Shown one piece after another: positions 1 through 8,969 of a stretch of DNA of 64,000 nt. A model generated the notes under the pieces. The model was not told the DNA's origin and did not search any database. It saw nothing but the letters and a program-made list of their open reading frames with translations. This DNA is from Zunongwangia mangrovi (GTDB taxonomy: Bacteria; Bacteroidota; Bacteroidia; Flavobacteriales; Flavobacteriaceae): contig NZ_FOKV01000007.1 of the NCBI RefSeq assembly GCF_900112105.1, positions 1 through 64,000 of the forward strand, written 5' to 3'. A program made the position numbers and the translations under genes. Numbering within the stretch: position 1 is the first letter of the stretch; each line of letters begins with the position of its first letter.

Positions 1-177
1 CAGGAAGACGAACCAAGAACAGAATGGCGTAAAGTGAATTTTGATGCTGAAGATATTGGAGCATCAATTAAAGGAAATCCAGAGGAGCTTACGTTCGAGA
101 TCAACGGGATTACCTACAAACCATTTTACGAAACTTATGGTAAACATTCAGTATATCTGGATGTAGATCTTGAATAA
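1..177 (+). CDS. C-terminal end of a probable GH127-like glycoside hydrolase (partial)
   Basis: An open frame enters from the left edge and ends at TAA 175-177, leaving 58 residues. The tail reads TFEINGITYKPFYETYGKHS followed by VYLDV. A closing 'PFY...Y' segment of this kind resembles the C-terminal beta-sandwich of GH127/DUF1680 beta-L-arabinofuranosidase-like proteins, but the catalytic part lies outside the window, so the family call is tentative. It sits 26 bp before the DUF5695 gene on the same strand and is probably co-transcribed with it. An arabinofuranosidase-type enzyme would fit the GH43 and GH97 genes downstream. Confidence 0.5.
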   Translation, partial: QEDEPRTEWRKVNFDAEDIGASIKGNPEELTFEINGITYKPFYETYGKHSVYLDVDLE

Positions 178-203
178 TTAAAAATGAAATATATAGGTAA
201 AAT

Positions 204-2897
204 ATGAAGAATATATTACAGGTTTTTTCAATCCTCATATTGTTAGGTATTTTTAATACATATGGGCAAGAAGTTTCTCCTTATTGGGACAACCTTAAAG
301 ACCGGGAATCTACACTTGGGATCGAAGGAGGTTTTACTGAGGTAAAAACCGATGAATTTACACTAAAACTGGTAAATGCCTCACAAACCGTAGCGGGCTT
401 ATACCCAAATTCAGATCCAGATTTCGATTTTACTCCGGGTGAGCGTATCGAAATTCGTGATAAAGATGGCATTTATTACATTGGCGATTTAAACTTCAGA
501 ATAAAAGGAGAAGATGGCGAATGGAAATCTTTTTCTACGGCTAAGCATCGTAAAAAAGTAGAAGCTTTATCGGTGTCTGGTAATGTTTTAGCAGCCGCAG
601 ATCTAAGTAATACATTAGGTGAAGAAAATCCACTTAGTATTAAAAGATACTACGAGAAAAAAGACGGTGGTTTGGTATTACGTTTTGAAATTACAAACCC
701 AACAAGCAAATCTGTTGAAATTGGTGCTTTAGGAACTCCAATGGCTTTCAATAACATTTTAGAAGGAAAGCATTTAGATGAAACGCATGCCGATAATGTA
801 TTTTTTGATCCATATATTGGGAACGATGCCGGGTATTTAGAAGTAAAACATCTTACAGGAGAAGGCGAAGCTTTATTGGTATTACCAGAAAACAATATGC
901 CATTTGAAGCCTATCGCCCATTAAATGACGATCCTACCAATAGAAGTATTGTTTTTGAAGGTGTTCACGAATGGATGGCGCTTAGTAAAGCTTATGCTGA
1001 AAAAGAGTGGAAAGATAAAGACCAATGGAATAAACCAACTTCTTTAAGCCTTGGAGCAGGGGAAACGCAGAATTTCGCATTGAAGTTTGTATTGGCGCCT
1101 AGCATCAAAGAAATTCAGGATAAATTAATCGAAGAGCAAAGACCGGTAGCCGTGGGCGTGCCAGGTTATGTGTTGCCAATGGATGTAGATGGAAAATTAT
1201 TCCTTAACTATCCAGAAGCTGTAGAAGAGATTTTGGTAGAACCAGAAGGAGCGATTAGCATTACTGAAATTGGAAAAAAAGGTGCCGGATTTACCGAATA
1301 TGAGGTAAAAGGAAATATTTGGGGCAGAAGCCGTGTAACGGTAACTTATAAAGATGGTTTAGAACAAACGATCAACTATAAAGTGATTAAGCCCGAAATC
1401 GAAGTTGTTGATGATTTTGGACATTTTTTGATGACCGAGCAGTGGTTTGATCAACCTGATGAATTCTTCGGAAGAACAAACTCGGTGATCTCTTACGATT
1501 ACGAAGATAAAAAACAAATGACTCAGGAAACCAGAGCATGGGTAGCCGGATTAAGTGATGAAGGTGGTGCTGGTAGCTGGTTAGGAGCCATGATGAAGCA
1601 ACTTATTCAGCCAGAAAAAGCAGAGATCGAAAAACTGGAATTATTTATTGATGAAACACTTTGGGGTGGTATTCAGTATGATGAAGGAAAAAGAAAATAT
1701 GGAGTTAAGAAAAGTATTTTTTATTACGAGCCAGATTCTTTGCCAAAAGGAACGTATCGTGATGATATAAACTACAACACTTGGGCAGCATGGAATAAAG
1801 AGCATGCCGGTGATCCAGGAAGATCGTATAATTATCCTCACGTTGCCGCCGCTTACTGGGTAATGTATCGTTTATCGAGATATCACGAAGGATTGGTAGA
1901 CAATCACGATTGGAAATGGTATTTAGAACAGGCATATCACACCTCTGTTACAATGCCAGAATTAGCACCCTGGTATGCTGTTTTTGGACAAATGGAAGGA
2001 ACCGTATTCTTAAACATTTTAAAAGATCTACAAGCAGAAGGATTAACCGAGATGGCGACCAGCTTAGAAGCTTCAATGAAGAAAAGAGCAGATCACTGGA
2101 AATCTTTAAACTATCCATTTGGTAGTGAAATGCCTTGGGATTCTACCGGGCAGGAAGAAGTATTTATGTGGAGTGACTATTTTGGGTATCAGCAAAAAGC
2201 AAATGTTACTTTGAATGCGATTTTGGCTTATATGCCAACAATGCCGCACTGGGCGTATAACGGTAACGCACGTAGATACTGGGATTTCCTTTACGGAGGT
2301 AAATTATCCAGAGTAGAACGTCAAATTCATCATTATGGATCTGGTTTAAACGCGATCCCTGTTTTAAAAGCTTATAGAAACAATCCAGATTTCTATTTAT
2401 TAAAAGTTGGTTATGGTGGAACTTTAGGAGCGATCTCTAACATCACAAAAGATGGATTTGGATCTGCAGCTTTCCACTCGTATCCATCGACGATGAGAAT
2501 CGATTATCTATCTGGAGATTATGGATCTAACTTCTTTGGTTATGCGATTAATTCGGCTACTTATATTACCGATAATGAAGATCTGGGATGGCTTTCTTTT
2601 GGTGGAAATATCGAAAAAGATGATGATAAAATTATCGTAAGCCTAACCACTGCTGCAAAAAGTAAGATCTATTTTGAACCAAAAGGATTATGGCTAACGC
2701 TAGATGCAGGTTCTTTTAAAGAATTGATCTACGATACCTCTTCAGGAGAAATAGAATTGGTTTTAAATGAGAAAACCAAGGATAGTCCGGAAGCTTATTT
2801 AAGATCGAATAAAGAATTAGATCTGAAATTCGATAAAATGAACGGTGCTTATAAAATTCCGTTAACTAAGGAACCAAAAACTGTAATTTTGAAATAA
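204..2897 (+). CDS. DUF5695 domain protein, secreted PUL protein, possible glycoside hydrolase
   Basis: The 897-residue protein begins with a signal peptide (hydrophobic residues 5-20, ending near TYGQE) and is therefore exported. The early 'STLGIEGGF' segment and the overall length match my recollection of the DUF5695 family, whose biochemical activity I do not know. Residues 1-400 look beta-rich. Residues 400-780 look helical with many Trp, Tyr, Asp and Glu residues (for example WAAWNKEHAGDPGRSYNYPH), as in (alpha/alpha)6 glycosidases. A C-terminal beta domain follows. It lies between a GH127-like end and a GH97 gene, so a role in glycan cleavage is a reasonable inference. The start at 204 puts the signal peptide at the N-terminus. 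Confidence 0.75.
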   Translation: MKNILQVFSILILLGIFNTYGQEVSPYWDNLKDRESTLGIEGGFTEVKTDEFTLKLVNASQTVAGLYPNSDPDFDFTPGERIEIRDKDGIYYIGDLNFRIKGEDGEWKSFSTAKHRKKVEALSVSGNVLAAADLSNTLGEENPLSIKRYYEKKDGGLVLRFEITNPTSKSVEIGALGTPMAFNNILEGKHLDETHADNVFFDPYIGNDAGYLEVKHLTGEGEALLVLPENNMPFEAYRPLNDDPTNRSIVFEGVHEWMALSKAYAEKEWKDKDQWNKPTSLSLGAGETQNFALKFVLAPSIKEIQDKLIEEQRPVAVGVPGYVLPMDVDGKLFLNYPEAVEEILVEPEGAISITEIGKKGAGFTEYEVKGNIWGRSRVTVTYKDGLEQTINYKVIKPEIEVVDDFGHFLMTEQWFDQPDEFFGRTNSVISYDYEDKKQMTQETRAWVAGLSDEGGAGSWLGAMMKQLIQPEKAEIEKLELFIDETLWGGIQYDEGKRKYGVKKSIFYYEPDSLPKGTYRDDINYNTWAAWNKEHAGDPGRSYNYPHVAAAYWVMYRLSRYHEGLVDNHDWKWYLEQAYHTSVTMPELAPWYAVFGQMEGTVFLNILKDLQAEGLTEMATSLEASMKKRADHWKSLNYPFGSEMPWDSTGQEEVFMWSDYFGYQQKANVTLNAILAYMPTMPHWAYNGNARRYWDFLYGGKLSRVERQIHHYGSGLNAIPVLKAYRNNPDFYLLKVGYGGTLGAISNITKDGFGSAAFHSYPSTMRIDYLSGDYGSNFFGYAINSATYITDNEDLGWLSFGGNIEKDDDKIIVSLTTAAKSKIYFEPKGLWLTLDAGSFKELIYDTSSGEIELVLNEKTKDSPEAYLRSNKELDLKFDKMNGAYKIPLTKEPKTVILK

Positions 2898-2950
2898 TAG
2901 TTGTGTGAGTTAATTATTCAAAATGGTTTTTGAGTGTGTTTTTACATCAA

Positions 2951-2980
2951 AAAGAGAGGTTTTTATACCTCTCTTTTTTT
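2951..2980 (+). terminator. Rho-independent terminator after the DUF5695 gene
   Basis: A 9-bp perfect stem (AAAGAGAGG / CCTCTCTTT) with an 8-nt loop is followed by a T run. It lies about 55 bp after the stop at 2897 and separates this gene from the GH97 gene. Confidence 0.8.
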
Positions 2981-3122
2981 AAGCGAACTTATTAAAATAG
3001 GATGACTAAACTTTGTGCAATATTATAAAGTTCAGTTAATATAATAGAATAGAAATATTTGGTAAACCATTATAATTGTATTGGTTAGATCAGCAAATAT
3101 TAATGAAATTATTAAAATAACT

Positions 3123-5072
3123 ATGTTGAAAAAAATCTTTTTCATTCTAATAACAGCTTTATTTTGTTTTCACCATATGTTAGCTCAAGAGAGTGTTGTG
3201 AAAAGTCCAGACAATAAAACTAGTGTAAGAGTTTTTATGAAATCAGGGGCCTTGAAATATACCGTTTTTAGAAGTAATAAGATCTTTCTTGAAGAATCTT
3301 CTCTTGGGGTAATGACATCTATAGGAGATTTTACTTCAAAATTAAAATGGGATACTTCAAAAGAAGAAGTATTCATTAAAAATTATCATTTTAACAAAGG
3401 TAAAGCCAGTGAAATTAAAGTTAAGGCTAATCAATTAACAGTAGATGTTTTAAATAATAACAAAGATACCCTTCGATACACCTTTCGAGTTGGAGATAAT
3501 GATATAGCATTTAGATATAGTATACATACAAGTTCAAGAAAAACACGAATATCTATTACAGATGAAATCACTAGTTTTAATCTACCTGATATTTCAACTA
3601 CATATTTAACACCTCAGTCTTTACCAATGATAGGATGGGAACAAACTAAACCATCGTATGAAGAGGAATATAAATTAGATGCAAAGCTAACCGAACCATC
3701 AATGTATGAAAGAGGGTATACTTTTCCAGCTTTATTCAAAATTGGTGATTTTGGTTGGCTACTTTTATCAGAAACAGGAGTAGATAGCAACTATCCTGGA
3801 TCTAGATTAAGCGATAGCGATGCTAATGGTATATATCAGCTGGAATTTCCTCAATCTGAAGAAAATTCCGGTATAGGGAATTCAAACGCATTTGGTTCAA
3901 TTCCATTTTATGCGCCGTGGAGAACAATTAGCTTGGGAGAGACTTTAAAACCCATTGTAGAATCCACTGTGGCATTCGATCATGTTGATCCTAAATACGA
4001 ACCTGGTGCTGATTATGAGCTTGGAAGGGCTACCTGGAGTTGGATAGTATGGCAGGATGGCAGTATAAATTATGAAGATCAGATCAAATATATAGACTTG
4101 GCTGCAAGCCTTGATTTTGAATATGTTTTAATAGATAATTGGTGGGATACGGCTATCGGTAAAGAAAAAATTAAAGAGTTAGTAGCCTATGCTTCAAGTA
4201 AAGATGTAAAAATTCTTTTATGGTATAACTCAAATGGATATTGGAATGATGCACCGCAGACACCACAGGACTTAATGCATGAAGCTCCGGCCAGACAAAA
4301 AGAAATGCAGTGGATGAAAGATGTAGGAGTTAAAGGAATTAAAGTCGACTTTTTTGGAGGAGATAAACAGGTAACGATGAAATTATACGAAGATATCCTT
4401 ACTGATGCAAATAACTATGGGTTAACCGTTACTTTCCATGGCTGTACCTTGCCAAGAGGCTGGGAAAGAATGTATCCAAATTATATAACTTCTGAAGCTG
4501 TAAAAGCTTCGGAAATGTTAATATTTGATCAGAATTATGCAGACAATTATGCTAGAAATGCCACTATATTCCCCTTCATCCGAAATACGGTTGGTGCTAT
4601 GGATTTTGGTCCAGTCTTTTTCAAGGAAAGATACCACCGGGATTATAATCAGGGAAATATAAGAAAAACCAGTAATGCATTTGAGGCTGCTACAGCTGTT
4701 CTGTTTGTTTCTCCCGTTCAGCATTTTGGTATAACACCTGAAATACTTGATAGTCAGCCTAAATTTATAATTGACTTTATTAGAAAAGTACCAACTGTTT
4801 GGGATGAAACTAAATATATTAGTGGGGAGCCAGGTGATCACGTTGCCATTGCCAGAAGAAAAAATCAAAGATGGTATGTAGGAGTTGCAAATGGTCAAAA
4901 TGGACCTATGAATCTTAAACTAGATATACCAATGTTAGCGGGTAAAAAGGTGGCTTTAATAGTTGATAATGAAAATGGTACTGCAGCATTAAAAATTAGA
5001 AATGTTAATAAAAAAGGAGTCTTGGATGTCTCAATGATAAAAGGCGGGGGATGTGTAATATATTCCCTTTAA
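3123..5072 (+). CDS. Glycoside hydrolase family 97, retaining type (alpha-galactosidase or beta-L-arabinopyranosidase-like)
   Basis: The 649-residue secreted protein has the GH97 layout: an N-terminal beta-sandwich (about 25-270), a central TIM barrel (about 280-560) and a C-terminal beta domain. The barrel carries 'YVLIDNWWD' and 'GIKVDFFGGDKQ', with Asp409 in the position of the nucleophile of retaining GH97 enzymes (Asp415 in the Bacteroides alpha-galactosidase, from memory). E458 and E463 in 'TSEAVKASE' are candidates for the acid/base. Length is close to retaining members (about 660) and shorter than inverting SusB-type alpha-glucosidases (about 740). I start it at ATG 3123, where the signal peptide MLKKIFFILITALFCF begins. 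An in-frame TTG at 3081 would add 14 residues ahead of it. Retaining GH97 enzymes include alpha-galactosidases and, as I recall, beta-L-arabinopyranosidases. Confidence 0.9.
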   Translation: MLKKIFFILITALFCFHHMLAQESVVKSPDNKTSVRVFMKSGALKYTVFRSNKIFLEESSLGVMTSIGDFTSKLKWDTSKEEVFIKNYHFNKGKASEIKVKANQLTVDVLNNNKDTLRYTFRVGDNDIAFRYSIHTSSRKTRISITDEITSFNLPDISTTYLTPQSLPMIGWEQTKPSYEEEYKLDAKLTEPSMYERGYTFPALFKIGDFGWLLLSETGVDSNYPGSRLSDSDANGIYQLEFPQSEENSGIGNSNAFGSIPFYAPWRTISLGETLKPIVESTVAFDHVDPKYEPGADYELGRATWSWIVWQDGSINYEDQIKYIDLAASLDFEYVLIDNWWDTAIGKEKIKELVAYASSKDVKILLWYNSNGYWNDAPQTPQDLMHEAPARQKEMQWMKDVGVKGIKVDFFGGDKQVTMKLYEDILTDANNYGLTVTFHGCTLPRGWERMYPNYITSEAVKASEMLIFDQNYADNYARNATIFPFIRNTVGAMDFGPVFFKERYHRDYNQGNIRKTSNAFEAATAVLFVSPVQHFGITPEILDSQPKFIIDFIRKVPTVWDETKYISGEPGDHVAIARRKNQRWYVGVANGQNGPMNLKLDIPMLAGKKVALIVDNENGTAALKIRNVNKKGVLDVSMIKGGGCVIYSL

Positions 5073-5133
5073 TCCAATTGAAAATAGTATCTAAGTTATA
5101 ATTAAGATAAAATTACGCTATAAAAACATCAAA

Positions 5134-7308
5134 ATGAATTTAAAACTACCAACTCATAGTTTCTTGTTATTTTTCGTATTTACCATTTGTTTTTCACAGA
5201 GAGCTTCATTTGCTCAAAAAATTGATCGTATGGATCAAAACACTGGAAATCCACTTTTACCTGGATGGTTTGCAGATCCAACGATTAAAAAATATAATGG
5301 TATTTATTACATATATGCTACAACAGATAATGAAATGTTGGCATCGGGTGCACCAACGGTATGGTATAGTAAAGATTTTTCTAATTGGTATAATTATACC
5401 ATGGAGATTCCATCTCTCGAATCTGTAAATCTGCGAAACTTTTGGGCGCCTGATATTATTCATGCTAAAGATGGGAAATATTATTTGTACTTTGGGAATT
5501 GTCAGGCGGGTTGTAATATTTATGGATATGTTTCTGAAAATCCGACTGGACCTTGGGAAAAATTGCATGAAGATGATACCCCTGTAATCAAACATGGTTA
5601 TCCTACTGAAGGATTTCCATCTTTGGATGCTCAGTTTTTTACGGATGATGATGGTCAAATATATGCCCATTGGGGAACTTGGGTTCATTATAATAAAGGA
5701 TATGCAGTAGGACAGTTGGATAATACTAGAATGGATCAAATGTTCGATCCGGCTAAAATACCTTTAGATCAAACACCAGCACCTTTCGAGGCACCTTATA
5801 TGATGAAAAAAGGTGAAAAATATATTTTAATGTACTCTGGAGGCTCTTGTCATGATGAAAGTTATAATGTTCGCTATTCGTTTGCTGAGAGTCCTTATGG
5901 ACCTTTTACAGAAGGAGACAATAATCCTGTGCTGAGTACGAATAGTGATGGGAGTGTTCATGGTCCGGGACACCACTCCATTTTGGAGGAGGATGGTGAT
6001 TATTATATAGTGTACCATAGGCACGATTATCCGATGACCAGAGGTGGTATGGCCAGACAAGTTGCTATTGATAAAATGATATTCGAAAATGATTCAACAA
6101 TAAAAAAAGTAAACCCCGGTCATGGCAAAATGAAAGATTTAATTAAAGTTTCAGATGTACCAGATGATCTCGCTTTCAATACAAAAACAACTGCTTCTTC
6201 GCATTATTATTTAAACTCTTTAGAGTATGATTACGAATATCGTCCTGAATTTGCTACTGATAAAAACAATGCCACGATGTGGAAAGCAGAGAATAATCAG
6301 TATCCGCAGTATTTAGAAGTTGATTTGGGAGAAGAAAAACATATTGAGCGAATTATGACAAATTTTGAATTTGCAAGTTATTACTATCAATATGTAATCA
6401 AATATTCATTGGATGGAGAAAAATGGAAAATATTTGCAGATCGTTCATCCAATAGAGTACCTGGTAGTCCTATGATTGATGATAATGATATCGAAGCCAG
6501 ATATTTGAAATTAGAAATACTAGGTACAGAAAAGACTGGTTTATTAGCTTCTGTTTGGAATTTTCAGGTGTTTAATTCCAAGTTTGATATCCCATTGCAA
6601 TTGGAAAATAGAGCATCGGAAAATTCTCCAGCACCTATTAGTCAAAGAAAAAAGCTTATTGACATCAATTTTGGTAATATTGAACTAAATGATTCTAAAC
6701 GAAGTATTAAAAATTCTGGAAGTTTAGGAGGCTTTTTTAAAGTCGAAGATAATGTTAAATTAAAGGAATTAAAAGGAGAAAGATTCTTTGATTTCAATGG
6801 AGGTAAACTTGTTTTTAGTGAACCGGTACCTGAGGTTTTAAACTGGAATGGTTCATTTACAGTTGCTACATGGGTAAAAAATCCTAAGGTTTCTAATCAG
6901 GGAGAGTTTTTAGCTTCTTGGTGTAATAGGAACAAGATAGGACTTGCAAATACTTATAACGCTATGGTATATAATAGTGGACCTTATGGGGCTGCAGCGC
7001 ATTTAGATGGACATTTTGATATGTCTTTTAATGAAGTTCCCGAAGCCAATGAATGGCATTATTTGGTATTAACATTCGATGGAGTAGTTGAGAAAATGTA
7101 TGTAGATGGTAAACTTGATAATTCACAAGTTATGCTACTTTCCTCGGCAATAGAAGATGCAAAGATTATAATTGGTGCTTCTGATATAGGCGAAAATTTT
7201 ACTGGACAGATGGCTTCCTTTGGAATGTATGATTATGCATTAAACAATCATGAAATTTTAAAAAGCATGAATAAATATCGTCCAAACGAATTAATTTCAG
7301 ATAAATAA
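5134..7308 (+). CDS. GH43 glycosidase with CBM32 (F5/8 type C) and LamG domains
   Basis: The protein has 724 residues and a signal peptide (about 1-28). The N-terminal five-bladed GH43 propeller (about 38-340) shows the usual acidic triad: Asp48 in 'GWFADPTI' (general base), Asp165 in 'SLDAQFF' (pKa modulator) and Glu219 in 'PFEAPYM' (general acid). Residues 354-484 form a discoidin/CBM32-like domain ('ATDKNNATMWKAE...LEVDLGEEKHIERI'). Residues 569-709 form a LamG/concanavalin-like domain ('SFTVATWV...YVDGKL'). GH43 enzymes are mostly arabinofuranosidases, xylosidases, arabinanases or exo-galactanases, and the two added sugar-binding modules suggest action on a polymer. It follows the GH97 gene by 61 bp, probably in one transcript. 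Confidence 0.92.
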   Translation: MNLKLPTHSFLLFFVFTICFSQRASFAQKIDRMDQNTGNPLLPGWFADPTIKKYNGIYYIYATTDNEMLASGAPTVWYSKDFSNWYNYTMEIPSLESVNLRNFWAPDIIHAKDGKYYLYFGNCQAGCNIYGYVSENPTGPWEKLHEDDTPVIKHGYPTEGFPSLDAQFFTDDDGQIYAHWGTWVHYNKGYAVGQLDNTRMDQMFDPAKIPLDQTPAPFEAPYMMKKGEKYILMYSGGSCHDESYNVRYSFAESPYGPFTEGDNNPVLSTNSDGSVHGPGHHSILEEDGDYYIVYHRHDYPMTRGGMARQVAIDKMIFENDSTIKKVNPGHGKMKDLIKVSDVPDDLAFNTKTTASSHYYLNSLEYDYEYRPEFATDKNNATMWKAENNQYPQYLEVDLGEEKHIERIMTNFEFASYYYQYVIKYSLDGEKWKIFADRSSNRVPGSPMIDDNDIEARYLKLEILGTEKTGLLASVWNFQVFNSKFDIPLQLENRASENSPAPISQRKKLIDINFGNIELNDSKRSIKNSGSLGGFFKVEDNVKLKELKGERFFDFNGGKLVFSEPVPEVLNWNGSFTVATWVKNPKVSNQGEFLASWCNRNKIGLANTYNAMVYNSGPYGAAAHLDGHFDMSFNEVPEANEWHYLVLTFDGVVEKMYVDGKLDNSQVMLLSSAIEDAKIIIGASDIGENFTGQMASFGMYDYALNNHEILKSMNKYRPNELISDK

Positions 7309-7356
7309 ATCAGCTGATCGTAAATACCTATTCTAAGCTTTATAATTGGATTGAAG

Positions 7357-7394
7357 AAAACCCGGGACTAAATTTTTTGGTAGCCGGGTTTTTT
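7357..7394. terminator. Terminator hairpin between the GH43 and araC genes
   Basis: AAAACCCGG and CCGGGTTTT form a 9-bp perfect stem flanked by A and T runs. It lies between two convergent genes (stops at 7308 and 7504), so it may serve both, mainly the plus strand. Confidence 0.75.
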
Positions 7395-7503
7395 AACTCA
7401 GGATACCTTAAGATAGTTTGGCCTAAATTAAATTGACTTAGTTTTATAGAAATATAGCTACTTATTTAAATTTAAAGCGAATTAAAGCTTTAAGGTAGTA
7501 ATT

Positions 7504-8352
7504 TTAGCGTTGAAACAGTTGGCGATATTCTGTAGGTGTAAAACCCTTTAATTCTTTAAATTTCCGGTTAAAATTTGCAATATTATTAAACCCACAGGAA
7601 TATGAAACAGCGGAAATAGAAAGTTCTTTTTCCCTTCTGAGTGTTTTACATGCATGCTCAATTCGTATTTCAATTAAAAACTGAAGAAAGGTTTTATTTG
7701 TTCTTTTCTTAAAGTACCGACAAAACCCATTTTTACTCATATGGGCCTGATTTGCAATATCGTCCAGAGATATTGGATTTTGAAAATTATCCATCGCATA
7801 TTGAAATACATTATTCATGCGGTTACCCTCCTCTTCAGTATAATCTTTGCTGTAAACAAAATTTGATAGCGCTAGCTTTTTATCTGATTTGATTATGCTG
7901 TCCAGAATGTAGAGAAGTGAGGCTAAACGTTCTATAGGGTTCTTATTTTTTAATACCTTAAAATGATTAAGTATTGTTGTATGGTTGGAACTAATTTTAA
8001 TACCGTATTCTGAACTTTTAAAAAAAGCTTGTAGTTCTTGCAAATCAGTTAGTCTGAAGAATTCTCTTCCGAATGAGTCTGTAGTAAAAAAAAGCGTATA
8101 CATCACAGATTTATAACTAAGACTATCGCTTTTAAATACGTGAGGAATATTCTCACCTATTATAAGGATGTCATTAGCTTGATATTCAGTTATACTATCT
8201 CCAACAATTATTGATCCGCTTCCTTTTGAAATAAAGCTTATTTGTATTTCTTCATGTTGATGTAATTGATCATAAAAATGAAATTCATGATCTTCTTGAT
8301 ATACCAAGGCTTCTTTTTGCGGTTTAGGAATTTTAAATGGTAGCACTTTCAT
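7504..8352 (-). CDS. AraC family transcriptional regulator (cupin sensor plus HTH)
   Basis: The 282-residue protein has an N-terminal cupin-like domain (about 20-110; 'HQHEEIQISFISKGSGSIIV' and 'DILIIGENIPHVF') and a C-terminal double helix-turn-helix (about 185-280). The HTH includes 'ISAVSYSCGFNNIANFNRKF' and ends 'GFTPTEYRQLF', the AraC signature. It is transcribed away from the SusC operon across a 617-bp intergenic region, the usual place for a local PUL activator that senses a sugar through the cupin domain. The cognate sugar cannot be read from the sequence. Its targets are probably the susC promoter region and the GH43/GH97 unit, by position only. Confidence 0.92.
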   Translation of the reverse strand: MKVLPFKIPKPQKEALVYQEDHEFHFYDQLHQHEEIQISFISKGSGSIIVGDSITEYQANDILIIGENIPHVFKSDSLSYKSVMYTLFFTTDSFGREFFRLTDLQELQAFFKSSEYGIKISSNHTTILNHFKVLKNKNPIERLASLLYILDSIIKSDKKLALSNFVYSKDYTEEEGNRMNNVFQYAMDNFQNPISLDDIANQAHMSKNGFCRYFKKRTNKTFLQFLIEIRIEHACKTLRREKELSISAVSYSCGFNNIANFNRKFKELKGFTPTEYRQLFQR

Positions 8353-8818
8353 AAATTAAATGGCATTGATTTCTAGTAAATATTGAAAAAAAAATAATTA
8401 TAATCAATGTCATTGTTAATATGATATTAAACTCCGGTAATTTTAGATAATTATTTAATTGCTGAAACGTTTTATTTATTTCTCAAATATCCCCTAATCT
8501 TAATAAATGATAAGTTTTATTAAAGGAGTAACCATCAGTTTAAAGTGACTTTATAATTAAGTATATGTAAATTATTATCTAGTAGATCATGACTTATCAT
8601 GATTGGATATGATTTCATCGTTCGTATTATTTTTAAAAATTGAAAAGTACTCCTTTTACGAGGTTTAAAAGGTTTTAGCAGTAAGGATAATTTAATGTTT
8701 GAAGTTAAAAATCGGATTATATATAACTAATTAATGGTTATGTTAAGAAAATATCAATAATGGGTAATTGGTGTTAATTTTTTTCTTAAGAATAAATTTA
8801 TATTTATAAAACAAAATT

Positions 8819-8850
8819 TACAGTTTCGAAAAGCGCAAAGTCAAACTGTA
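8819..8850. repeat. 8-bp perfect inverted repeat upstream of susC
   Basis: TACAGTTT at 8819-8826 is matched by AAACTGTA at 8843-8850 with a 16-bp spacer. The 24-bp centre-to-centre distance puts the arms about two helical turns apart, as in a dimeric operator. It lies about 120 bp before the susC start. The rest of 8353-8800 is AT-rich with no gene or clear motif that I can see. Confidence 0.6.
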
Positions 8851-8855
8851 TTCGA

Positions 8856-8867
8856 ATACTTAAGTAT
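8856..8867. repeat. 12-bp perfect palindrome upstream of susC
   Basis: ATACTTAAGTAT is its own reverse complement. It lies 6 bp after the preceding inverted repeat and 23 bp before the paired hairpins, so it could be part of a regulator-binding array. Confidence 0.5.
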
Positions 8868-8889
8868 ACCCCACCTATTTTATTAAGGG

Positions 8890-8927
8890 TTAGCCCTAAG
8901 GGCTAATGAAGACTTCATTATGAAGTC
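8890..8927. promoter_or_regulatory. Twin 7-bp/3-nt hairpins in the susC leader
   Basis: Two perfect inverted repeats of identical geometry lie back to back. The first is TTAGCCC-taa-GGGCTAA (8890-8906) and the second GACTTCA-tta-TGAAGTC (8911-8927), separated by TGAA. They end 42 bp before the susC ATG at 8970. No T run follows, so they are not simple terminators. Operator or structured 5' leader are the two plausible readings. Confidence 0.6.
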
Positions 8928-8969
8928 AGTTTGTAAAACAATACTAGATATGAATTTTAATTTCAGTGT

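Noticed and set aside
3081-3122. A TTG start 14 codons upstream in the GH97 gene
   Set aside because: It would put polar residues in front of the signal peptide. ATG 3123 begins a normal one.
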